A stretch of 64,000 nucleotides of DNA. Origin: JACKHO01 sp041398745 (lineage in GTDB: Bacteria > Planctomycetota > Planctomycetia > Planctomycetales > Planctomycetaceae). The notes below the pieces were generated by a model. The model ran no database searches. It had not been told where the DNA came from and was given only the letters and a program-made list of their open reading frames with translations. The DNA lies in NCBI GenBank assembly GCA_041398745.1, contig JAWKUB010000002.1, positions 1,116,001 to 1,180,000 of the forward strand, given 5' to 3'. The stretch's first letter is position 1; each line of letters opens with the position of its first letter. Positions 51,701 through 59,420 of this stretch are shown one piece after another. The translations under genes and the position numbers were made by a program.

Positions 51701-52077
51701 TTCCGAATTTCCGAGCCAGAACTTGGGGAGCCACACCAAAGTCATTTCTGCTTGACCAACTTCTCGCAGGTAAGGCGCAAGCAACTATCATGGACTATCC
51801 GACGGCACTCAAAGCCGTTGCAGAGCACCGGAATTCATCACGTTTTCACGTCGTTCCGCTACGATCAAGCGTTTTACCGAGGGTAGCCGAAGAAACCATT
51901 ATAGACCGGTATTGCATTGCCATGCACCCTGAAGAGACCGTGCTCAAGCAGTTTGTTGATGAGGCGATTAAGAATTGGCAGTCCTCGCCTGACCAGCCGC
52001 TCCGAAAGGTTTTTGCTCCGTATAGGGGAAGACTTGCGGACGATGCATTTGACCTGAAGCCCCCCACATCTCATTGA
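45745..52077 (+). CDS. Membrane STAND NTPase with TPR-like repeats and two FN3-like/family-3 solute-binding modules (2110 aa)
   Basis: Domains in order: STAND NTPase of the nSTAND1 type (WLGLRSYEESDSDLFFGR; Walker A APSGTGKTS at 54-62; Walker B VVVLDQFEE at 147-155; SLRQDFVAQLDEL sensor region); a basic stretch (RRIERKRRQ); one membrane helix at about 433-453; TPR-like helices from about 460 to 1150. Then the pair [FN3-like + family-3 solute-binding] occurs twice. FN3-like strands begin near 1220 and 1743 (FRW...RLQ...WRV pattern). Solute-binding starts are LRVGIFEFDGD near 1327 and LYVAVNVSNGYSVYRTPEG near 1846, with FSEPYYETQFA and FSEPYCWTCQAAVW. The first carries a coiled-coil insert. By the positive-inside rule the NTPase is cytosolic and the binding modules are outside. 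Family-3 domains bind amino acids and similar small solutes. It is coupled to SIR2-TIR by TGATG overlap. I infer a ligand-gated receptor for that effector. Confidence 0.88.
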   Translation: MPESDNKVFDWQHVRWLGLRSYEESDSDLFFGRTEDTQKLMKMVRREPLTVLFAPSGTGKTSLIRAGLFPELRRSGFLPIRIRLDHTIAGIDHSRFIRSEIERVALSANLEVNTIVPPQSAPDEETLWEYMHRVELWDENNELVTPVVVLDQFEEVFTLGKDRPETDAFLDLFADIVEKRVPTALRARLQNRQERLAIPIETQTFRFVISLRQDFVAQLDELKRRMPSVMRNRYPLHQLSGEQALQVVLGPGEGIIDHEVARRIVWIVAGQSENNYSAGVDFSKLSVEPNHLSLVCHELDEERIREGESQISAADLEAQSHDILTRFYAESFDGLAPSDRAFVEDNLITATGYRKSQPIDDAMARGLSHSALTQLVDRHVLRYVDRRDIQHIELTHDLLTGVVVESRDRRRAEMEKKVLLEERRIERKRRQFTVAISLIFLAVMGVAIFFAIQAQKAERVAQERQRETEALLSYMTNDLYDGLEPIGRLDLLQDVVEQAQHHFEDPNARASLEVVPLEHGRTLNRIANVLLMHGALSESIEAHRKAISIVEDGINANRFPDLGAARNDLARFRMDYAELMSDWANPVEASELLRQVRQQVDATDSPIVSKTKHRLNLLSGRVQRLLGRLTESKHLLVKGRQELTASFNNPAEEEEQTLLIIDYRMELAQVAKLQNDFPTAFGELHAALTQVSKLVDSSPGNNEWLLKKVRLLALLGDLHLQLGDTAGARDKFEPALAIGLHQNAETGLYENRSTQREFKGNSQWGRAVVRAYLDLGRTLHLEALATNTGDESWTSDFEAAIEESRKLPVNSLNELLRAEVLREYAVRIASPKGGGNTRESEDLIAESLKLTGHALEVGGTGNPTIQLSSLQSKLDLAHMQADVDSRTLGELMKEIEQQLSNVISSTSGWSLPLERKASLLEFWAEQERLRGNIATAIERLQTAILYRKTSCQIDDEVLSRKRDLADTHWKLAEILAWSEQSPEGAEEAARHFLEYEVLIDKAHWTLADQLRIAEAKFRVAELLMRIERGSEARRSLEAASELGWSKASAELAKKHPSGSAEQRMYTQLAKRQRHSQVLVPCLLHDILDDGAATTIDRIVRAEIILMGPLASERHLNGKTGTLGSQTDLTEFQREVNRLERQLHLKLAPEALQQIESWRSNLIKDPQLGFSLADLTDVEAPSLKAATATPANSSGDTIQLGSPLMYTYPDRAPTVIGTECTFRWAYRGSERDSRRFRLQVARKSALPGGRFSGVDAAQQLLLDTIVDGTSYRHVFASDKSVWNCEVVWRVRLEGDNSAGQRDSNGWTDDHYLEVYDSLWKRVELTNELRVGIFEFDGDLMVWKPGQERPVEGFNGELLTYVQSTLSEELRTDRSLLLDNLDSELENLRRTEAELSGLGNRDRPFPELDARAAKCIEQIQRLEEQIQNLTRFRGSALEIKAYKYSWSGMIEAAGRAEVDLALSVVTRTKEREQRFNVRFSEPYYETQFAIVSRAQTQISSIDELVNSNLRIVANEGFRGERLAQLLASLDNSTNGKGGEGRVDSLSYQKVDVLIDRVIGKHQNREQDIPIEEVVAITDVAFIEQHLHEDESSKSNDQTEEKKADQLKQMKRDALHIKVLRESDYRDAMEIAQRRDNVEAHHQLANMFRDYGGAEHEQYAMVFSPAPAAKSLREKVNRSILAFRQEENGDGLSFAEAACEKAQIPISYRLYGGQQLTDEQRALPTVVASSPMRRTASDHVLGGEAKFRWHSLGTNSSSHRHRLQISKRADFSDIVFDRVFIDLSIDPEGFSSVSVSGSDLMDNMGRLFWRVKSFQSNTAEDLFPEDGWCNPIGFSYYPDCITRIRDRKKLYVAVNVSNGYSVYRTPEGKLSGFDVDIVNLLRDSIEQQDPSGERIEVETVEVDLFSMFDNVKSGEVDFAISGISGWDKRATEYGIVFSEPYCWTCQAAVWTDQSGIQSAQDLAGCDVIAYATRASDLAKALGSKLTLALPNFRARTWGATPKSFLLDQLLAGKAQATIMDYPTALKAVAEHRNSSRFHVVPLRSSVLPRVAEETIIDRYCIAMHPEETVLKQFVDEAIKNWQSSPDQPLRKVFAPYRGRLADDAFDLKPPTSH

Positions 52078-52184
52078 CTTTCATTCACGCTCGTGCGTTC
52101 GAAATCCGCAACATGGAAGCCAGACAGAGAATGCATTGGCGCCAAGCCAGCAATGATTTGGCGCAAATTCCGGTGACACGAAAG

Positions 52185-55100
52185 CTACTCAAGGTGTTTC
52201 CGCACGACCAGTGGGAGTATTTGGTCGGGGTCTGCTGGCTGCTCCTCTTCAGGCCGCTCTGCCAGTTCGGCCAGCCACTTGGTGTGGGCGGCTTGGAGTG
52301 ACTCCTGTGCCCTGGCAAAGCGTTCGTCATCGGCCTTGCCCAGTTTCTGGCTCCCCTCGATGGCCCAGGCCCAGTGGAATTGGGCTGTGAACCAGTCGTT
52401 GGCCTCCTCTGCCGCACGCGCCTGCTCCACATGCCACCACGGTTTGGGCCGCGCCTTCGACTTCAAATAAGCCTGCTCGCGAGGATTTTTCTTGTAGTCC
52501 AGGTCGACGAGCATGACGTCGTTTCCCTTTGGGACCACCAGCCAACGCCCGTCAGGGGATCTGGCTGCTGAATGGCGAGCCCAGTCTGGCAATGCGTCTG
52601 CCTCTTGCGAGTTGCCCGCTTGCCAATCCCAAAGTAGTACCCTTTGACCACTGTCCCGGGTGGCAATTTGCATACCATCCGGGCTGAACGCAGCGTTGAA
52701 GACATGATCTGTGTGTCCAGTGAGTATCCACTGTTCCTCACCGACGGCGGCGTCCCATATCTTGAGCGTATCGTCCGAACTTCCTGAGGCAATCTGGTCG
52801 CCATTCGGGCTGATAGCCACGCTTTTGACAGAACTTCCGTGTCCGTTCAAAGACCTTAGTTCCTGGCCCGTGACGGCGTCCCACACCTTGAGCGTGTCGT
52901 CACTACTGCCGGAGACGATCCTGGTGCCATCTGGGCTAAACACTAGACTGGTGACTGAACTGGCATGTCCCGCCAGTGTTCGGATCTTGTGGCCCGTGGT
53001 CCTATCCCACAGCTTGAGCGTTTTGTCCCCACTGCCGGAGACGATCCGGGCACCATTCGGACTGAACGCCACGCTATCAACATCAGAGCTATGACCTGTC
53101 AGCGTTCGAAGTTGCTGGCCAGTGGCCAAGTCCCACAGTTTGAGTGTATTGTCTTCACTGCCGGAGATAATCTGCGCTCCATCTGGGCTGAACGCCACAC
53201 ATTTTACGCGATCTCCGTGTCCTTCGAGTACCTTCAATACTCGACCCGAGCTGGCGTCCCACACTCTGAGCGTCTTGTCTCTACTGCCGGAGACAATGTG
53301 AGTGCCATACGGGTTGAAGGCCACACAGGTCACGAAATCAGTGTGCCCGGTCAGAGTGCTGAGTTCTTTGCCAGTGGCGGCATCCCACACCTTGAGTGTC
53401 TTGTCCCAACTGCCCGATACAATCCTGGTGCCATCTGGGCTAAACGCCGCGCTTGTCACAATACTGGAGTGTCGCGTCAGTATCACGCTTTCCCGTCCCG
53501 AAATGGCGTCCCACACCTTAAGTGTTCGGTCCCCACTGCCCGAGACTAAGTGCGTGCCATCTGGGCTGAATGCCACGGTGTTGACAGAAATCTTGTGTCC
53601 CACCAGTGACCGGAGCGCTTGTCCGATGTAAGCATCCCACAACTTGATCGTCTTGTCATCACTCGCTGAGATTACGTACGTGCCATCTGCGCTGAATGTC
53701 ACGCAGTTGACCTCTTCAGTGTGTCCCGTCAGTGTCAGTAGTTCCTGGCCGGAGGACGCGTTCCACACCCTGAGAACGTTGTCTCCACTGCCGGAAACAA
53801 TCCGAGTGCCATCAGGGCTGAACGCCACGCTGTTGACGGGCGATCTATGCCCAGTTAGCGTCCGGAGTTCCTGACCGGTGACCGCGTCCCACATTTTTAG
53901 TGTGTTATCCCAACTGCCGGAAACAATCCGAGTGCCATCAGGGCTGAACGCCACGCTGTTGACGGGCGATCTATGCCCAGTTAGCGTCCGGAGTTCCTGA
54001 CCGGTGACCGCGTCCCACATTTTTAGTGTGTTATCCCAACTGCTGGATGCAACTTGGGTGCCGTCTGGACTGAATGCTACGCTACTGACAAAACCTGTGT
54101 GCCCTGAAAGTGTCTGGATTTCCTGGCCGGTGGGGGCGTCCCACACCTTCAGTGTCCCGTCAAAGCTGCCTGAAACCAGACGTGCGCCGTCAGGGCTGAA
54201 CGTCACGCCGGTGACTCCCAATTGATGTCCATTTATCGTCCTGAGTTCCTGGCCGGTGGCCGTATCCCACACTTTGAGTGTCGTATCTGCACTGCCAGAG
54301 ACAATCCGAGTGCCATCAGGACTGAACACCACACTGTAGATTTGGTTAGCGTGTCCGGTCAGCGTCCTCAGTTCTTCGCCTGTGGCCACGTCCCACACTT
54401 TTAACGTGTTATCCCAGCTGCCAGAGACAATACGCGTACCGCCGGGGCTTAACGCCGCGCAATTGACGCCCCTCGAATGTCCATGTAATGTGATGAAACT
54501 GCCCTGAAAGAGTCGTTGGTCGAGATACCATTCGATATTTCTGTGCTTCACGGGAATTCGCTGAAGCAGAGTGCGCGCCTCCGATGCGCGACCTTCGTTC
54601 CAGCGTGCGACGGCGAGGAAGTAATTTGACCTGGCTAGAGTAGCTTCCAGCTCTTCTGCTGATTGTTCGGCCTGTTGCCGTCGCCCTTCTGCCAACTTTT
54701 CCGCGGCCCGCGCCTTATTTCGGTCGCGCTCGGCTTCCCCTCGTTTCTCATCGGCTTCCTTACGCGCTGCTGATTCCGCGAGGGCCGAGTTGTTCGCTTT
54801 GGTTTCCGACTTCGTGGCGATGTCTGCTTTGTGCCAGGCGTACAGGCCAAGTGAAACGGAAATAATCGTCGCGAGGGAGAGGATGCCCATGACCAAGCGC
54901 CGGCGCTGAGCGTCACGCTGGCGGGCTTGCTCGTATGCGTCGATGGAATGCTGAATGTAGCTGACAATTTCCGGCCGCAATGGTTGGGAGGAAAGCGTCA
55001 GCAGGCGGCGACCTTCTTCCAGCGAGAGTCCTGCGGAGAGCAGGAGTGAGCGGTCTTCTTCTTGCGACTTCCAACGAGCTTGAGCGTGTTCTACCGCGGC

Positions 55101-56999
55101 ACGCAGCCGCAGGAATTCCCGGTTCCTTTCAATCCAGGTGGTCACTCGCGGCCAGACTCTGAGCAATGCCTCATGAGCAACACCGACGACTTGAGTCCCA
55201 TCAGACTGGCTGGACGCCGTGAACAGCCGCGCCGTAATGAAAGCTTCCACCAAAGTCTGCTGAGCTGCACTTTGTTGGAATCGCTGAAGCGGAACGGTGC
55301 GGCGAACGAACGTTTCTTCGCCTCCCCGCCCGATTGACACCATCTCTGCCAGCACCGACTCAAACGCGCCATTAGCTGCTGGACCGTACTCCTCTGCGAA
55401 ACGTGTGTACGTCTCTTCGCACTGGTGCCGTAAGGCTCCTTCCAATCCGCCGAGTAGATTGAACTCCGCAAACGTGAGCGTGCATTCGTTGGATCGATTC
55501 TCGCATAACTCATGTAGCAAGTGCTCAAGCAGTGGCAGGAGTTCCGTGTGTTCCGTCGCTTCCCGCAGAATTTGATCTGCCAGAGTTTTCTCGCCCTCCC
55601 TTTCAAACTGCAGTCCAGCCAGTTGCGCGGGGCCGGTTATTAAGCGTTGAAGTGCATCTGAAGTTGGGGGCAACAAATCGAATTGGCCGGCTCCCTCTTT
55701 CATCCGGACCAGCGCCGCGAGCTTCTGACAGTCTGGGTAGAAATCACTTCGAACCGTTGCGACAACCCAGACGACTCCAGAGCGGGCGAGCACTTCCAAG
55801 ACTGAAAGTAGGTTTTGACGTGATTGTTCATCACAGCCGGTAAAAAGTTCTTCCAGTTGGTCGAGGAGCAATATGAGGCGAGTATCGCCGTACTTGCTGC
55901 CGCCGGCATGCAATGCATCACGAACACGGAGGGCAAACCGTGTTATCCAGTCGTGGAATTCGTTGGGATTCTGCGGCGGGAAAACATCATCCGACCACTG
56001 TCGTAACTCGGGCAACACGCCATCTTGCTGCAGCGACGTCACCAGCCCGGCAAGTAAATCGGCCCCCAGGCGGCTGGGTTGGAGCACTAGATGACGCCAA
56101 TGATGAATCTCTTCATCCAGTTCATGGTTACAGATATCAGGTAGCAGGCCAGCCAGAGCGAGTGATGATTTGCCACTGCCGCTCGGACCGCTGATGAGGA
56201 CAAACGCACATCCGCGACGTGCCTGCTCCCGCAGTTGTGTGCGAAGCGAAACAACTTCATCTTCGCGACCAAAGAAAACTGGTGCGTGTTGAAATTCAAA
56301 TGCTTCCAAACCTCGAAACGGCGAACCTTGAGTGTCGATGTTCCAGACCGGTTGCGAAGAACCGCTTCCAGCAAGTTCATCCAGCAATTCCGTTAGATGA
56401 ACTCGCAACCTCTGAGCAAATGTTGTCGGTTGATCGAAACTGTGATACGCCCGCACATTGGTGCCAGTTTCTGCATCACGAAACTCTTCTGTGATGAACT
56501 CTGTCACCAGCCGCTTCTGAGAGATTTCCGCCAACTTGCGTTCATCAGGCTTACCGCGTAGTCGCTCTTCGAATGAGGCGTCATCGGTCCGCGTATACAC
56601 CAGGATGGCAGGACGTGGTGGCTCCCCCCGCTCCGTACAGTGTTGGCGCGCCTTGAGCATGAGGTCCCATTCCCGTTCAGTCCCGCTTCGATAGGCTCTA
56701 CTGTCGTCGCACAGCATCAGCGGTCCGGTAGGGCTGCCGAGTCGAGACCAGAGAATGAAGACGGCAATGTCGACAGGTGCAGTCGTCAGCACCACGTCGA
56801 TTCCGTCCTGAAACTTCATATCCGCCTGAAGCGGCAGCTCTTCCCACAGCACTGCCTGCAACTTCAATCGTCCCGCATAAGTCTTTCGCAACTGATGCAC
56901 CACACCACGCGCCCGCTCTCGCTCGTCATGCACGTCGCCCGGACTCGAAATGAAAATGCGTACACGTCGTTCGGTCACGGAATTTCTCGCGCCAGCCAT
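52185..56999 (-). CDS. DUF4062-STAND-TM-WD40 protein (1604 aa, 15 WD40 repeats)
   Basis: The N-terminus (RRVRIFISSPGDVHDERERA to about residue 200) is a DUF4062 domain, a TIR/nucleotide-processing-like module often found at the head of STAND proteins. It is followed by an nSTAND1 NTPase: FRGLEAFEFQHAPVFFGRED, Walker A SGPSGSGKSSLALAGLL, Walker B LILLLDQLEELF, VATVRSDFYPDC. One membrane helix (MGILSLATIISVSLGLYAW, near 700-720) and a charged coiled coil lead to 15 WD40 repeats (first SRGVNCAALSPGGTRIVSG, last GHTDHVFNAAFSPDGM), enough for two propellers. The ninth repeat opens with RH in place of GH. A 126-base unit within the repeats is duplicated exactly. STAND proteins act as NTP-driven switches in defence or signalling; WD40 repeats are usual sensors. 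It is the last gene of the leftward operon and converges with the receptor gene. Confidence 0.9.
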   Translation of the reverse strand: MAGARNSVTERRVRIFISSPGDVHDERERARGVVHQLRKTYAGRLKLQAVLWEELPLQADMKFQDGIDVVLTTAPVDIAVFILWSRLGSPTGPLMLCDDSRAYRSGTEREWDLMLKARQHCTERGEPPRPAILVYTRTDDASFEERLRGKPDERKLAEISQKRLVTEFITEEFRDAETGTNVRAYHSFDQPTTFAQRLRVHLTELLDELAGSGSSQPVWNIDTQGSPFRGLEAFEFQHAPVFFGREDEVVSLRTQLREQARRGCAFVLISGPSGSGKSSLALAGLLPDICNHELDEEIHHWRHLVLQPSRLGADLLAGLVTSLQQDGVLPELRQWSDDVFPPQNPNEFHDWITRFALRVRDALHAGGSKYGDTRLILLLDQLEELFTGCDEQSRQNLLSVLEVLARSGVVWVVATVRSDFYPDCQKLAALVRMKEGAGQFDLLPPTSDALQRLITGPAQLAGLQFEREGEKTLADQILREATEHTELLPLLEHLLHELCENRSNECTLTFAEFNLLGGLEGALRHQCEETYTRFAEEYGPAANGAFESVLAEMVSIGRGGEETFVRRTVPLQRFQQSAAQQTLVEAFITARLFTASSQSDGTQVVGVAHEALLRVWPRVTTWIERNREFLRLRAAVEHAQARWKSQEEDRSLLLSAGLSLEEGRRLLTLSSQPLRPEIVSYIQHSIDAYEQARQRDAQRRRLVMGILSLATIISVSLGLYAWHKADIATKSETKANNSALAESAARKEADEKRGEAERDRNKARAAEKLAEGRRQQAEQSAEELEATLARSNYFLAVARWNEGRASEARTLLQRIPVKHRNIEWYLDQRLFQGSFITLHGHSRGVNCAALSPGGTRIVSGSWDNTLKVWDVATGEELRTLTGHANQIYSVVFSPDGTRIVSGSADTTLKVWDTATGQELRTINGHQLGVTGVTFSPDGARLVSGSFDGTLKVWDAPTGQEIQTLSGHTGFVSSVAFSPDGTQVASSSWDNTLKMWDAVTGQELRTLTGHRSPVNSVAFSPDGTRIVSGSWDNTLKMWDAVTGQELRTLTGHRSPVNSVAFSPDGTRIVSGSGDNVLRVWNASSGQELLTLTGHTEEVNCVTFSADGTYVISASDDKTIKLWDAYIGQALRSLVGHKISVNTVAFSPDGTHLVSGSGDRTLKVWDAISGRESVILTRHSSIVTSAAFSPDGTRIVSGSWDKTLKVWDAATGKELSTLTGHTDFVTCVAFNPYGTHIVSGSRDKTLRVWDASSGRVLKVLEGHGDRVKCVAFSPDGAQIISGSEDNTLKLWDLATGQQLRTLTGHSSDVDSVAFSPNGARIVSGSGDKTLKLWDRTTGHKIRTLAGHASSVTSLVFSPDGTRIVSGSSDDTLKVWDAVTGQELRSLNGHGSSVKSVAISPNGDQIASGSSDDTLKIWDAAVGEEQWILTGHTDHVFNAAFSPDGMQIATRDSGQRVLLWDWQAGNSQEADALPDWARHSAARSPDGRWLVVPKGNDVMLVDLDYKKNPREQAYLKSKARPKPWWHVEQARAAEEANDWFTAQFHWAWAIEGSQKLGKADDERFARAQESLQAAHTKWLAELAERPEEEQPADPDQILPLVVRKHLE
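53787..54043. repeat. Exact 126-bp tandem duplication within the WD40 repeats
   Basis: 53787-53917 and 53913-54043 are identical at an offset of 126 bases, the length of one 42-residue WD40 unit. The neighbouring units differ at many positions, so this pair arose recently by unequal exchange or gene conversion. It covers WD40 repeats four to six of the protein. Confidence 0.93.
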
Positions 57000-57051
57000 T
57001 GAAAGATGTCGAGGGGCACTATAAGCCAGTCACCACTTCCCGGCGAATTAC

Positions 57052-59079
57052 TCAGTCCTTTCGCTCCAAACGGTAGTCAGCCTTTGCAAATGTAATTGCC
57101 AAACGGTTGACGATGTCGATGTCGTATTGTCGCGTTCTGTCATCAAGCTCTTCCCAGGGAACGAGAAATGGAGAAAGCTTGTGGGTTGGATCGGAGCCTT
57201 GAATGCTGCGATCGAGCTTCCAACCTGCGGCTTTCATAGAAGTCATCCAATTGTTGTGTTCATCCATGGCGAGTTGCTTCAACTGCCATTCATCGAGGTC
57301 CGTCCCTAGACGAGGGGAAAGTGCAAGATGGGGAGCATACAGCAAGTCATAGGTCGGACGGCTCTGTTTGGGAGTTGTGTTGTGCTCAACATAGTCGGCA
57401 AGTCGAGTCGCCTGATCACGATTGCTTTGGCGGTACACTTCGTCCAAATCGTTCCAGGAACAGCGTGCCTCCTTCGCACGGAGAGTATCGGCCTGTTGTT
57501 GGTTCCCTGCCAGAATTGCGTCGCGAAGCTGCTTGTCGGTGGTCAATAGATACTGTTGATGAATAACCTGGGCAAGCATTTCAATTTCAGGATTCATGGA
57601 AAGCAGGACTTCCTGCACTCGATCGCGAAACCCTACTGCTACCAAATTGGCATTTCCTTTCGAGCAAGTGGCGACACCTAATTCATTCCGATGGAGCAAA
57701 GGGCCAAATCCTGAATTCTCTTCCAATACTCGTACCACTACTGAAACGTTTTCATTCCCTGGAATTGAGTCCAGCAGCCGCCTCAATTCCAGTCCCTGCC
57801 TTACAGCCATTCCCTCATCGGCGAGGCAAATAAAAATCGCATCGTACTTGTTCTCAATGAGCATGGCTTTCATTTCATCGCTACGAAAACCACATCGTGC
57901 TGCGCGCCAGGGAAATGAGCGAAGGAAACACGCGTCGTTCTCAGTTGGATATGTCGTTGAGTCGTGCTCCTTAAGATAATTAACTCGTTTGGTCATACAG
58001 TCGACAAATGCATCTGCATGCTCGTCGATGACATCAATGACCAGTCGCACCGAAGTTGTCACCAGGATGTCGTTTTGATCGATGTACCAGTCCTTGGCCG
58101 CTCGAGTAATGAGCGACTCTCCCATCCTTAGTTCTTTTCCGAGTCCGATTACCAGTAGGTTGCCAAGTGGTCGGGGGCTGTCGAGAAGGCGTGTTTCACG
58201 TAGCATTGCTCGCGCGACCATTTCCCGTAAGCAGAATACACTGAGGCGGAGCCGATCTTTACTGTTCGTGTAGAGTGAGTCGTGGCGAATTGCCTCAACC
58301 AGTCCCGGCTCGGTAACGCCCAACAAACAATTTACTTGATTGGGCTCCCGCTGCCTGAACGGATGCTCAATTTTCTCAACCACTGCAGTTTGCTCGCCAT
58401 GACATTGAAGCATGTGGTAGACGAGATATGCCAGTCCCACGTTCTCCCGATCATTACCCGATATCAAGACAATGCGTTCCGCCCGCTTGATTCGCGCCCG
58501 CTTCAGCATTGCTTGTTCGTATGGCGAACCAATTAAGACGATCGCTCCCGCTTTGGTGCAGGCCTCAATCGCAGGATGATTTGCGTCCGGCTCAATAATA
58601 ATGACGCTCTTCCATTGGTTGAGCAGCTTGATGACAAATTCTTCGTGATTCTCTTCTGGGCGGCCCAATCCCGTCAGCACGACATGATTTCTGGCAAATA
58701 ACCAAGTCGACAGGCTCAGCGCGGGCTGCGAAAACAGCTTCGCGACAATGCTCGCCACTCCGCCGAAGAAGAATGTCGCCCCCAGCCAGCGTCCCAATTC
58801 CAAACACCAGTTGAGCGGCTTCTCGTCCGACTCAACGGCGGGGCTGGACATCACCAAGGTCTTCAGTGCGTGGTAGAACTCCGTCTGCGGAGTCGAGAAC
58901 CGTGAGTCATTGAGTTTGGACAGGCCGACCCACGTAAAAACGACAGTCAACGAAATCAACAACACGGCGATTGCGAACCATTGTCGCCACACCCACGCAA
59001 TCCGCCGCATCAAATAGGACAAGCACCAAAATCGAATGTTTGGCAGCTGCTTGAAAATCTCAGAAATTTGCGGCCACAT
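57052..59079 (-). CDS. Membrane TrkA-N (RCK-like) protein with C-terminal RyR domain (675 aa)
   Basis: Two membrane segments (AIAVLLISLTVVFTWVGL near 35-55 and GATFFFGGVASIVAKLF near 100-117) are followed by a TrkA-N Rossmann domain: NHVVLTGLGRPEENHEEFV (dinucleotide loop), VIIIEPDANHPAIEAC and ERIVLISGNDRENVGLAY. A second nucleotide-binding-like stretch starts at GNLLVIGLGKELRMGES. The C-terminus is a RyR domain: AMDEHNNWMTSMKAAGWKLD, then LSPFLVPWEELDDRTRQYDI. Such proteins combine an NAD- or nucleotide-sensing gate with a small membrane part, and RyR domains occur in nucleotide-linked bacterial conflict systems. It lies 32 bases after the single-domain RyR gene and 52 bases before the DUF4062-STAND-WD40 gene. 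Confidence 0.85.
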   Translation of the reverse strand: MWPQISEIFKQLPNIRFWCLSYLMRRIAWVWRQWFAIAVLLISLTVVFTWVGLSKLNDSRFSTPQTEFYHALKTLVMSSPAVESDEKPLNWCLELGRWLGATFFFGGVASIVAKLFSQPALSLSTWLFARNHVVLTGLGRPEENHEEFVIKLLNQWKSVIIIEPDANHPAIEACTKAGAIVLIGSPYEQAMLKRARIKRAERIVLISGNDRENVGLAYLVYHMLQCHGEQTAVVEKIEHPFRQREPNQVNCLLGVTEPGLVEAIRHDSLYTNSKDRLRLSVFCLREMVARAMLRETRLLDSPRPLGNLLVIGLGKELRMGESLITRAAKDWYIDQNDILVTTSVRLVIDVIDEHADAFVDCMTKRVNYLKEHDSTTYPTENDACFLRSFPWRAARCGFRSDEMKAMLIENKYDAIFICLADEGMAVRQGLELRRLLDSIPGNENVSVVVRVLEENSGFGPLLHRNELGVATCSKGNANLVAVGFRDRVQEVLLSMNPEIEMLAQVIHQQYLLTTDKQLRDAILAGNQQQADTLRAKEARCSWNDLDEVYRQSNRDQATRLADYVEHNTTPKQSRPTYDLLYAPHLALSPRLGTDLDEWQLKQLAMDEHNNWMTSMKAAGWKLDRSIQGSDPTHKLSPFLVPWEELDDRTRQYDIDIVNRLAITFAKADYRLERKD

Positions 59080-59111
59080 GAAAAACTCCCGAAGGTCTAG
59101 TTCTGTTCAAC

Positions 59112-59420
59112 TTAACGCGGTTCCGCCCCGTGCGTTGGCGGCGAGACTGTGTAACCCATCGCCAGTACCGCCTTCAGCGTCTCGCCAGCCGTCTTGCGGT
59201 CATACTCCTTTTCCGCTTCCGGCAGATCTGCGTATGGCACGAGGCAGGGGTGCTTTTTGTTCGCGTCATCACGCTTGGAGCCATAAGTCCAGCCGTCGGA
59301 AATCCGCTGGGCGGCCCAGACGTCGTGGGTATTTTCTGCCAGCCTTTCCAGCAGGTCGAGCAACGTTTCTGGGAGGACCACGTCTGACGTATCGAGCGGA
59401 TGGGGCGTATAAGTGGTCAT
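59112..59420 (-). CDS. Small RyR-domain protein (102 aa)
   Basis: A single RyR domain fills the protein: LERLAENTHDVWAAQRISDG, WTYGSKRDDANKKHPCLVPY, ADLPEAEKEYDRKTAGETLK and a closing MGYTVSP. This is the bacterial form of the repeat first seen in ryanodine receptors; its ligand in bacteria is not established. Its ATG overlaps the stop of the kinase-like gene by four bases, so it is translationally coupled. The next gene carries a second, diverged RyR domain, which suggests that both sense the same ligand. Confidence 0.9.
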   Translation of the reverse strand: MTTYTPHPLDTSDVVLPETLLDLLERLAENTHDVWAAQRISDGWTYGSKRDDANKKHPCLVPYADLPEAEKEYDRKTAGETLKAVLAMGYTVSPPTHGAEPR

